Shown here one piece after another: positions 1-6,974 of a DNA stretch of 64,000 bases (position 1 is its first letter; every line of letters starts with the position of its first letter). Location of the stretch: the NCBI RefSeq assembly GCF_900188035.1, contig NZ_FZNN01000017.1:1-64000 (forward strand), read 5' to 3'. Origin of the DNA: Puniceibacterium sediminis (GTDB lineage: Bacteria; Pseudomonadota; Alphaproteobacteria; Rhodobacterales; Rhodobacteraceae). The notes below the pieces were generated by a model. That model was not told the DNA's origin and did not search any database. It saw only the letters and a program-made list of their open reading frames with translations. Both the position numbers and the translations under genes were made by a program.

Positions 1-367
1 GTCCTGACAACGGATATGCCGTTCTGGCGCATCAATCTGCCCGGCAGTGGTTTGCTTAGAAACCATGAGAGGGGATCTGCCCACACGCCCCCTCTTGTCT
101 TATGAACTGGCCAGCTTCCGTTGCATGATGGGAGCCACCACGCCGATCGCGCAAGTCGGCGGGGTTGCGGGGCTTAAGCAGCCATTTTCAGTGTCATTTC
201 GGGGTGAATGGCGGAAGGGAAATGGTTGCGTTAATCGTTTCAGCCCTGCGTGATCGTGCGTGGCAGGTCCTTCTGTTCGCAACTGGAACCCGGGCCGCGC
301 ATGGGTTATCCACATCCGCGAACCGGGGGACTGCCCTCAAATCATCACGATCAGGGAGACGAGTCCA
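1..367. other. Window edge and leader of the t6A cluster
   Basis: No gene can be named here. Bases 3-59 form an open frame on the + strand that ends in TAG and encodes PDNGYAVLAHQSARQWFA; it could be the tail of a gene truncated by the window edge, but 18 residues are too few to tell. A second frame stays open to the TGA at 103-105, so the choice is ambiguous. From about 106 to 367 I see no convincing start, codon pattern or RNA structure. This stretch probably holds the promoter of the downstream tsaE gene. Confidence 0.3.
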
Positions 368-895
368 ATGGCTCAGGGTCATGAGTGCGCCGCAGATAGG
401 GAAGACGGCAGCCTGTCGGTTGCCTGCAAGACCCTTGCCGAAACTGCTATACTCGCCGAAGTGATCGCGGAGGTGCTTACGCCCGGCGATGTCATCCTGC
501 TGGACGGGGCGCTGGCGGCGGGCAAGACCACCTTTGTCACCCTGATGTGTCAGGCGCTCGGGTGCGAGGATCAGCCATCCAGCCCGACCTATGCGATCTC
601 GAATATCTACACTTGCCCGGGATTCGAGGTGTTTCACATCGATGCGTACCGCCTGAGCGGTGTCCGGGAATTCTACAACCTCGGGATCGAGGAGTTTTTT
701 CCCGAAGCGGTTGCGCTGATCGAATGGGGCGAACGGGTAAGGGAGGCCTTTCCCGACCACCTGCAGACCAGCATTACCTTTCAGGACCCGGAGTCCGAGG
801 CGCGGGTCTATACTTTCAACGCTGAGGGCAGCCGCTGGGAGACGGGGATCACGGACCTTGCCCGGCGATTGTCCAAAAAGGGGCTGACCAAATGA
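368..895 (+). CDS. tsaE: tRNA t6A biosynthesis ATPase TsaE
   Basis: TsaE is the ATPase that resets the TsaB-TsaD complex during synthesis of N6-threonylcarbamoyladenosine on ANN-decoding tRNAs. The 175-residue product has the P-loop GALAAGKTT (residues 48-56), the family signature SPTYAISNIY (72-81), HIDAYRLS (90-97) and IEW (118-120), all in family order. I chose the ATG at 368 because GGGAGA lies about 8 bases upstream; the frame stays open further upstream but lacks family similarity. The stop overlaps the start of tsaB by 4 bases (ATGA), so the two are probably translationally coupled. The P-loop has Ala where most family members have Gly (LGAGKTT), a mild divergence. Confidence 0.9.
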   Translation: MAQGHECAADREDGSLSVACKTLAETAILAEVIAEVLTPGDVILLDGALAAGKTTFVTLMCQALGCEDQPSSPTYAISNIYTCPGFEVFHIDAYRLSGVREFYNLGIEEFFPEAVALIEWGERVREAFPDHLQTSITFQDPESEARVYTFNAEGSRWETGITDLARRLSKKGLTK

Positions 896-1539
896 GGCTG
901 ATCATTCAGACGTCTTCTGCCGCCTTTGGGCTGGGTCTTCTGTCAGAGGATGGCGCCCTCCTGCACGAGATCAACGCAAGCGACAGGAATACGCAGTCTA
1001 GGAACCTTGGCGATCTGTTTGAGAGGTTGATGGCGGCAGCTGGTTGCGAACTTGCCGACATCGGCGAGATCTGCGTTGATCTGGGCCCTGGCGGGCTGTC
1101 TTCGACCCGCGCAGGGGTGAGTTTCGCCAATGCTCTGGCCTTTGGCAGTGCGACCGGGCTGTCGGGCGTTTCGGCGCTTGAGCTGCTGATGCTAGAGGCG
1201 CGCAAGACCTGTGATCTGCCGATTTGCAGCATGCGCCCGGCGCAGGGCGGGCTCGTCTTTTGGGCGTTTTTCCGACAGGGGCAGCTTGAGCAATCCGGCT
1301 GCGATCAGCCCCAGGATGCCCTTGGGCCACTGATTGCGGGCCATGGAGAGATTGCAGTCGTGGGGCCGCTGGCGCGGCTTCGGCTTGATCCGCAGTTGGT
1401 AGACGGACTGCAGCTGCTGGACATCGACCCGCCTGCGCTTGACAACTTTGCGCGTGCCACGCGCCGCGCCCCGTCGCGTGTGGGCGGTGTTGCGGTGCTG
1501 GAACCGATCACTTCTGCCGAAGGTATCGCGCTGGTTTGA
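892..1539 (+). CDS. tsaB: TsaB-like t6A complex subunit (divergent)
   Basis: This ASKHA-fold protein of 215 residues resembles TsaB, the inactive partner that scaffolds TsaD and TsaE. IIQTSSAAFGLGLL at the N-terminus fits the family phosphate-binding start, and DLGPGGLSSTRAGVSFANAL (residues 64-83) matches the family segment GPGSFTGLR. A SALELL segment follows, as in other TsaB proteins. Overall sequence is divergent and the C-terminal half is weakly recognisable. Context supports the call: it overlaps tsaE by 4 bases and is followed by tsaC and tsaD. There is no RimI acetyltransferase gene next to it, unlike many tsaB loci. Confidence 0.78.
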   Translation: MRLIIQTSSAAFGLGLLSEDGALLHEINASDRNTQSRNLGDLFERLMAAAGCELADIGEICVDLGPGGLSSTRAGVSFANALAFGSATGLSGVSALELLMLEARKTCDLPICSMRPAQGGLVFWAFFRQGQLEQSGCDQPQDALGPLIAGHGEIAVVGPLARLRLDPQLVDGLQLLDIDPPALDNFARATRRAPSRVGGVAVLEPITSAEGIALV

Positions 1540-1685
1540 CTGGCACATGGGGGACGCAGGAATTGAGTTGCGTGGGTACCGGCGGGCCAGTACGACCCGG
1601 TCACCGTTTGCAACGGTTGCCCTATGTCCTGCGGATCCCTAATTCTCTCTGCGACGGGGCATGAGATGCTGAAGGATGAAATACC

Positions 1686-2309
1686 ATGACCGATGCGAGG
1701 GCCACAGCAGGATCGGCCCCCCTTGTGGGGCGCGCTGCCGACTGTCTTGAGGCGGGCGGTGTCGTGTTGCTGCCCACAGATACGGTCTTTGGTCTCGCGG
1801 CGCTGCCGGATAATGCCGCTGCCGTTGCGCGGATATTTACGCTCAAGGACAGGCCGGGACACAAGAACCTTGCGGTGATGGTGTCCAATATCGAACAGCT
1901 GGAGGCCATTGGCGCCAAGGTCACCGATCAGGCGCGCGCGCTGATCGATTCGCCTTTCTGCCCCGGGCCACTGACCCTTGCCGTTGGTCTGCACGAAACG
2001 GGCAGGGCGGATTGGCTGCGTGGACGGGAAGAACTGGCTTTCCGGATGCCTGATGATGCCTTTCTACTGGAGCTGATCGACCGCACTGGTCCGCTGCTCG
2101 TCACCAGCGCGAACCGATCCGGGATGGGGACGCTCGGCAATGCCGCCGCTGCCGCCGCGCAGCTTACCGGCCATCCAGACATGGTGATCGAGGGGCGCGA
2201 ATGTGGCGCGATGCCATCGACGCTGGTCAACTGTTGCCGGGTGCCGCCGGTCATCGAACGGGTTGGCGTGATCCCCCCGGACGCGCTTGCGGGATATCTG
2301 GGTTCATGA
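1686..2309 (+). CDS. tsaC: L-threonylcarbamoyladenylate synthase (TsaC/Sua5 family)
   Basis: TsaC/Sua5 makes threonylcarbamoyl-AMP from threonine, bicarbonate and ATP, the first step of t6A formation. The 207-residue protein is a single YrdC domain: GGVVLLPTDTVFGLAA (24-39), the basic signature IFTLKDRPGHKNLAVMV (50-66), CPGPLTL (91-97) and TSANRSG (140-146). It has the short TsaC length, without the C-terminal Sua5 domain. AAGGATGA lies about 8 bases before the ATG. A gap of 146 bases separates it from tsaB; I found no gene there, although a frame ending at 1689 could encode a peptide starting at 1624. Its stop overlaps the tsaD start (ATGA). Confidence 0.9.
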   Translation: MTDARATAGSAPLVGRAADCLEAGGVVLLPTDTVFGLAALPDNAAAVARIFTLKDRPGHKNLAVMVSNIEQLEAIGAKVTDQARALIDSPFCPGPLTLAVGLHETGRADWLRGREELAFRMPDDAFLLELIDRTGPLLVTSANRSGMGTLGNAAAAAAQLTGHPDMVIEGRECGAMPSTLVNCCRVPPVIERVGVIPPDALAGYLGS

Positions 2310-3304
2310 GCGGGGCTGACCTTATCCTCGGGATCGAGACGTCCTGCGATGACACTTCGGTTGCGCTGGTGGATCGCGGGGGGCGGGTGATTGCCTGCGA
2401 AACCGTGTCGCAATTCGACATCCATGCCGAATTCGGCGGGGTTTTTCCCGAACTCGCCAGCCGTGCCCACCTGGAGGCGGTGTTGCCTACGGTCGACAAG
2501 GTACTGAAAGCCATCGATTCCGACACGGGGCGACTGCGGGCTATTGGTGTCACACGCGGGCCGGGGCTGATCGGATCGCTGATCGTGGGGATGAACACGG
2601 CGCAGGCGCTGGGGCTGGCCTGGGGCAAGCCGGTGTTCGGCGTCAATCACCTGCGCGGCCATCTGCGCAGCCCTGATCTTGACGAAAAGCGGATCACCTA
2701 TCCGGCGCTGCTGCTGCTGGTATCGGGCGGGCATACATTGCTGTGCCATATGACAAGCACGACCGAGATTACGGTTCTGGGCACCACCCGTGACGATTCA
2801 GTGGGCGAGACCTATGACAAGGTGGCGCGGATGCTGGACCTTGGCATGCCGGGCGGTCCTGCGCTGGACCGGTTGGCGCGGGCAGGGCGGGCGGTACACC
2901 GCTTTCCACGCCCAATGATCCGCGAAGGGTATGAGTTTTCGTTCTCGGGGCTGAAATCCAGCGTGGCGCGGATGCTGGAAAAGGACCCGGATGTGGACCG
3001 CGCGGATGTGGCTGCGTCATTTGTGGCGGCCTGCCTTGATGTGCTGGGCACCAAGGTGCGCCGTGCGCTTGGGGAATATGAGGCAAAGTCACTGGTCGTG
3101 GTGGGCGGAGTCGCCGCCAGCCCACAGATCCGTGACCTTGTGGGTGAGATCTGTGCCAAAACCGGCGTACAGCCGTGTCTGCCGCCGCTGAAATGGGCGA
3201 CGGACAATGCCGCGATGATCGCACTGGCGACCTGGGACTATGTCGACCGATCAGAACCGACGGATATGCGGACGGTGCCCAGCATGTCGCTGGCGGCCTG
3301 GTAA
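2306..3304 (+). CDS. tsaD: tRNA threonylcarbamoyltransferase TsaD
   Basis: TsaD transfers the threonylcarbamoyl group to A37 of tRNA. The 332-residue protein is complete: GIETSCDDT (9-17), metal ligands H115 and H119 in NHLRGH, LVSGGHT (138-144), GETYDKVARML (167-177), FSFSGLKS (211-218), VVVGGVAAS (264-272), and TDNAAM with D300 as the third metal ligand. The ATG overlaps the tsaC stop by 4 bases. By eye, the wording around NHLRGH and ASRAHLEAVLPT is closer to actinobacterial TsaD than to E. coli TsaD, but this is an impression and not an alignment. A 10-bp stem follows the stop codon. Confidence 0.93.
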   Translation: MSGADLILGIETSCDDTSVALVDRGGRVIACETVSQFDIHAEFGGVFPELASRAHLEAVLPTVDKVLKAIDSDTGRLRAIGVTRGPGLIGSLIVGMNTAQALGLAWGKPVFGVNHLRGHLRSPDLDEKRITYPALLLLVSGGHTLLCHMTSTTEITVLGTTRDDSVGETYDKVARMLDLGMPGGPALDRLARAGRAVHRFPRPMIREGYEFSFSGLKSSVARMLEKDPDVDRADVAASFVAACLDVLGTKVRRALGEYEAKSLVVVGGVAASPQIRDLVGEICAKTGVQPCLPPLKWATDNAAMIALATWDYVDRSEPTDMRTVPSMSLAAW

Positions 3305-3309
3305 GTCGC

Positions 3310-3334
3310 ATTTTGGGGCCGGATGCCCCAAAAT
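3310..3334 (+). terminator. Hairpin after tsaD
   Basis: ATTTTGGGGC (3310-3319) and GCCCCAAAAT (3325-3334) form a perfect 10-bp stem with a 5-base loop, starting 5 bases after the tsaD stop. There is no long T run, so it is either a weak terminator or a 3'-end stabiliser. It closes the tsaE-tsaB-tsaC-tsaD cluster and separates it from the MetX-like gene. Confidence 0.55.
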
Positions 3335-3458
3335 CCCGCGTTGAAGGTGGGTACCGATCCCGCGGGGATCGCGGTCAACGCGCGCAGCGCCATGGCCGTT
3401 TGACCTGCGGCGCATCTGTGTCAGGTTCATTCTGTCGGACTGGACAGGAACACACCGC

Positions 3459-4484
3459 ATGACAGACACGCTTCCCCGATTACAAACCTACAAGATCGCG
3501 GACTTTCCCCTGCAGTCGGGCGATGTCCTGCCGGAGGCGACGCTTGCTTATCGAACCTACGGGACGCTGAATGCCGACCGTTCGAACGCCATCATCTATC
3601 CGACCTCTTACGGGGTCGTCGATGCGGATGTCGCGTGGTTGATCGGGGCGGGGCGGATCCTAGACCCGACGCGGTATTTTATCGTCGCCGTCAACATGTT
3701 CGGCAACGGGGCCTCGTCTTCGCCCAGCACCATGCAGCGGGACCCGGTGACGGGGCGGTTTGCGCGTTTCAGCCATGTGGATAACGTAACGGCCCAGCAT
3801 CGGCTGATCACCGACCACTTGGGGATTGATCGGCTGGCGCTGGCCTATGGCTGGTCCATGGGGGCGCAGCAGGCGCTGCACTGGGGCGCGCTGTTCCCCG
3901 ACGCGGTGGCGCGGATCTTTACCATCTGCGGTACTGCAAAGACGTCGGTACACAACTGGGTGTTTCTCGATTCCCTGCGGGCGACGCTGATCACGGACCC
4001 GGCGTGGGACGGGCAGAAATTCACCGCGCATCCGGAACGTGGGCTAAGTGCCTTTGGCCGGGTCTATGCCGGATGGGCGCTGTCGCAGGCGTTCTACCGC
4101 GAAAGGGTGTTCGAAAAACTCGGTTACAGCGATGTTGCCGCCTATCTGTCAGCCACTTGGGACAAGGCGTTTCTGCACCGCGATCCGCACAACCTGTTGT
4201 CGCTGATTGATACATGGCAGTGCAGCGATATCAGCGCCAATGATCGCTTTGGTGGTGATATGGACGCGGCCCTTGGGGCGATTACCGCGCGTGTGGTTCA
4301 TATGGCAGCCAGTACGGATCTTTATTTCCGCGCCCGCGACATCCGGGCCGAGGCCGCGCGCATCCTCAATGGCCATTACGCAGAGATGACCACCGTCTGG
4401 GGGCACCGCGGTGGCAATCCACAGCAAAGCCCCGCCGACGAGGTGTTCTTGCGTAAGGCCGTGGAAGGTCTGCTCGGCACTTGA
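3459..4484 (+). CDS. MetX-like alpha/beta hydrolase (homoserine O-acyltransferase family)
   Basis: This 341-residue protein has the MetX-family alpha/beta-hydrolase fold. The nucleophile elbow is GWSMGAQQ with S133; the other triad candidates are D287 (in AASTDLYF) and H316 (in WGHRGGNP). True MetX proteins usually carry GGSLGGMQ at the elbow and are somewhat longer, so this belongs to a side branch that may act on another acyl ester. The ATG is preceded by GGACAGGAA. A classical MetA gene lies at 42684-43625, so a role in methionine synthesis is not required. The substrate is unknown. It sits 154 bases after tsaD, beyond a hairpin, so it is probably transcribed separately. Confidence 0.75.
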   Translation: MTDTLPRLQTYKIADFPLQSGDVLPEATLAYRTYGTLNADRSNAIIYPTSYGVVDADVAWLIGAGRILDPTRYFIVAVNMFGNGASSSPSTMQRDPVTGRFARFSHVDNVTAQHRLITDHLGIDRLALAYGWSMGAQQALHWGALFPDAVARIFTICGTAKTSVHNWVFLDSLRATLITDPAWDGQKFTAHPERGLSAFGRVYAGWALSQAFYRERVFEKLGYSDVAAYLSATWDKAFLHRDPHNLLSLIDTWQCSDISANDRFGGDMDAALGAITARVVHMAASTDLYFRARDIRAEAARILNGHYAEMTTVWGHRGGNPQQSPADEVFLRKAVEGLLGT

Positions 4485-4804
4485 CATGCGGGGCAAGTTG
4501 AGGCGCTGTGGGCAGGCAACCAAATGGGTGCAGATCCGCGTCTGAGACTGAGGTGGGAGCATAAAAGAAGGCGAACATCGACAGTTTTGCGTAAAATTCA
4601 GGCGAGGTATGTATGGGTTGCCGTTAAGTTGCAGGAATATGGTTGGCCAAAGTTATAGGTCTGCCAAATAACTGTCGTCTCTGGGCTGCAGGTCCTGCCT
4701 GGCAGAATTCGCAAGCCGCTGAGACATAACAAAAATAGTCGCCGCATGGTTGGAGCCGCCCGGGGAGGGCGGTCTGCGGCAGACCAACAAGGAGGATACG
4801 ACCA
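4485..4804. other. Intergenic region and structured leader of the TRAP operon
   Basis: No gene is seen here. The last 50 bases form two mutually exclusive stems just before the dctP ribosome binding site: CCGCCC (4756-4761) with GGGCGG (4767-4772), and GGTCTGC (4771-4777) with GCAGACC (4779-4785). They share two bases and so could alternate. The strong AAGGAGG at about 4788-4794 follows at once. This could stabilise the leader or modulate translation of the highly expressed binding protein; no known riboswitch is recognised. Confidence 0.4.
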
Positions 4805-5890
4805 ATGGAAAGACGCAAGTTTCTGAAAGCTGCTGCTGGCGGTACAGTCGGTGCTGCGGCACTGGCGACACCGGCGCTGGCGCAAAGCCGGATGGATATG
4901 GTTATCGTTTCGACCTGGGGCCGCGATTTCCCCGGTCTGGGGACCAGCGCGCAGCGCCTGGCCGCACGGATCGAAGAACTGACTGAAGGCCGCATCGCGG
5001 TTCAGTATTTCGCCGCTGGCGAACGTGTCGGTGCCTTCGACAGCTTTGACGAAGTCGCTTCGGGCAACGCACAGGCCTACATCGGTGCCGACTACTATTG
5101 GAAAGGCAAGCACCCTGGTTGGGCACCTTTCACAGCCGTTCCCTTTGGTCTGACATATACCGAAATGGACGCCTGGATGAAGTTCGGCGGCGGTCAGGCA
5201 CTGCTGCACAAGCTGGGCGATGAATTTGGTATCGCGGGTTTCCCATGCGGCAACACCGGCGTGCAAATGGGCGGCTGGTTCAACAAGGAAATCAATTCGC
5301 CCGAGGACCTCAAAGGTCTCAAGATGCGTATTCCGGGCCTTGGCGGCGACGTCATGGCAAAGTGCGGCGCATCGCCTGTGTCGCTTCCCGGTGGTCAGAT
5401 CTACGAAAACCTCGTGTCCGGCGCGATCGACGCGACCGAATGGGTTGGCCCGTGGAACGACTATTTCCTCAAGCTTTATGAGGCGGCAAAGTATTATTAC
5501 TGGCCGGGTATGCACGAGCCGGGCTCGCAGCTCTCGATGGGGATAAATGCCGCGTGGCTGGCCACTGTTCCCGAAAACGACAAGGCGATCATCATTGCTG
5601 CATGTGCCGAAGAGAACGCAGCCCAGGCCGCCGAAACCAACTACAACAACGGCATCTACCTGAACAAGCTGGTCGATGAATACGGTGTCGAGCTGCGTGA
5701 ATTCAACGACGACGTCTATGAGGCATTCGGCGAAGCCTCTACTGAGGTCATCGAGGAAGCGCGCGAGCACAGCCCGCTTTCTGCCGAGATCTACGATAGT
5801 TTCCTTGATGCGCGTAAGAACGTAGGTCTCTGGACCAACTATTCTGATGCGCCCTACGTGACCAAGCGGAACCGTTACCTCGATCTCTGA
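4805..5890 (+). CDS. dctP: TRAP transporter substrate-binding protein (DctP/TakP type)
   Basis: This is the periplasmic solute receptor of a TRAP transporter. The 361-residue precursor starts with a twin-arginine-like signal (RRKFLKAAAG, cleavage after ALAQ near residue 27). The mature protein resembles the 2-oxo-acid receptor TakP of Rhodobacter: GNTGVQMGGWF, the conserved arginine region LKGLKMRIPGLGG, GGQIYENL, IDATEWVGPW and YYYWPGMHEPG occur in the same order. The ligand is therefore probably a monocarboxylic or 2-oxo acid, but it cannot be read from sequence. A strong AAGGAGG lies about 10 bases before the ATG. The two membrane subunits follow in the same direction. Confidence 0.92.
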   Translation: MERRKFLKAAAGGTVGAAALATPALAQSRMDMVIVSTWGRDFPGLGTSAQRLAARIEELTEGRIAVQYFAAGERVGAFDSFDEVASGNAQAYIGADYYWKGKHPGWAPFTAVPFGLTYTEMDAWMKFGGGQALLHKLGDEFGIAGFPCGNTGVQMGGWFNKEINSPEDLKGLKMRIPGLGGDVMAKCGASPVSLPGGQIYENLVSGAIDATEWVGPWNDYFLKLYEAAKYYYWPGMHEPGSQLSMGINAAWLATVPENDKAIIIAACAEENAAQAAETNYNNGIYLNKLVDEYGVELREFNDDVYEAFGEASTEVIEEAREHSPLSAEIYDSFLDARKNVGLWTNYSDAPYVTKRNRYLDL

Positions 5891-5987
5891 GGCTTGATAT
5901 GTGTCCGGTCAACAATTGGCCGGACACCACCGGGGCGGTTCCGCCGCCCCGGTGACCAAAAAAAACGGCACTTCAGGGGGAAACCGC

Positions 5988-6956
5988 ATGAGCGAAGCAA
6001 TCGCAGGGCGCGCCATTATTGCGCGCTCATTTGGCTGGATGATACTGGCCCTTTTGGCGGCCTTTCTCGCCAATTCCATATTAACGTTCTGGTTTGGTCT
6101 GCCGGGCGCCGCTGCGGTTATGACGGGTGGCGGTGGTTTGGCTGCGGTGCAGGTCGTCTTGTATTTTGTTGCCGCCATTATCGCTTTCCTCTTGGTGCTG
6201 CGCACCCCGGACACACCGCTGCGCGATGACGCTGCGCGGATCACTGCATTCAACACATTCCTTATCCGCGCTGCCTTTTGGGTGGTTGTTCTGGTCGGCG
6301 TCGGGGATGCGCTGGTATCGATGCTGAGGGTAACCGACACGCTGGATCAGCTGGTTGGGTCGGAAATCGCCGGCAATCTGGTCAGGTCGCAATACCGTGG
6401 CATGTATTTCCATGTACCGCTGATCCTGCTGGGCATCGCCATTGCCGCTGTAACGCGCGGCATCGCCTTCACATGGCTCGCCTTGCTGGTTGTGATGGCC
6501 GAGCTGCTGATCGTCCTGAGCCGGTTCGTGTTTTCCTATGAACAGGCATTCATGTCCGACCTGGTCCGGTTCTGGTACGGCGCTTTGTTCCTGTTCGCCT
6601 CGGCCTATACACTGCTTGAGGACGGGCATGTGCGGGTTGATCTGCTTTATGCTGGCATGACGCGGCGCAAACAGGGGCGCACCAACGCCTTTGGCGCGGT
6701 GCTGCTGGGCATGACGATGTGCTGGACCATCCTGATCATCGGTTTCGGGTCATCGTCCAGCATCATTGTCGGGCCGATCCTGGTGTTCGAGGTCACACAA
6801 TCCGGCTTTGGCATGTATGTGAAATACTTCATGGCCGGCTTTCTGGCCGTTTTTGCGGTGACGATGATGTTTCAATTCGTCGCCCAGTTTTTTGAGGCCG
6901 TCGCAGACCGACGCGGCGAACCCGGCGGGCGCGAAACGCACGCCGAAATGATGTAA
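5988..6956 (+). CDS. dctQ: TRAP transporter small permease (DctQ type, long form)
   Basis: This is the small membrane subunit of the TRAP transporter. At 322 residues it is longer than the usual 160-200. Hydrophobic segments begin after about residue 15, and two further segments precede the DctQ-like C-terminal half (about 170-300), which holds LVRFWYGALFLFASAYTLLE and a conserved HVRVDLLY motif. I chose the ATG at 5988 with AGGGGG upstream; an upstream in-frame start at 5901 lacks a binding site. The gene lies between dctP and dctM, 97 and 18 bases away. Long DctQ forms are typical of the TakP and mannitol/chloroaromatic class of TRAP systems. Confidence 0.85.
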   Translation: MSEAIAGRAIIARSFGWMILALLAAFLANSILTFWFGLPGAAAVMTGGGGLAAVQVVLYFVAAIIAFLLVLRTPDTPLRDDAARITAFNTFLIRAAFWVVVLVGVGDALVSMLRVTDTLDQLVGSEIAGNLVRSQYRGMYFHVPLILLGIAIAAVTRGIAFTWLALLVVMAELLIVLSRFVFSYEQAFMSDLVRFWYGALFLFASAYTLLEDGHVRVDLLYAGMTRRKQGRTNAFGAVLLGMTMCWTILIIGFGSSSSIIVGPILVFEVTQSGFGMYVKYFMAGFLAVFAVTMMFQFVAQFFEAVADRRGEPGGRETHAEMM

Positions 6957-6974
6957 GTCAGGCAGGACCCCCAT

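Noticed and set aside
1540-1685. Short coding frame between tsaB and tsaC
   Set aside because: A 21-residue frame from 1624 ends at the tsaC start, but it has no ribosome site or recognisable family.
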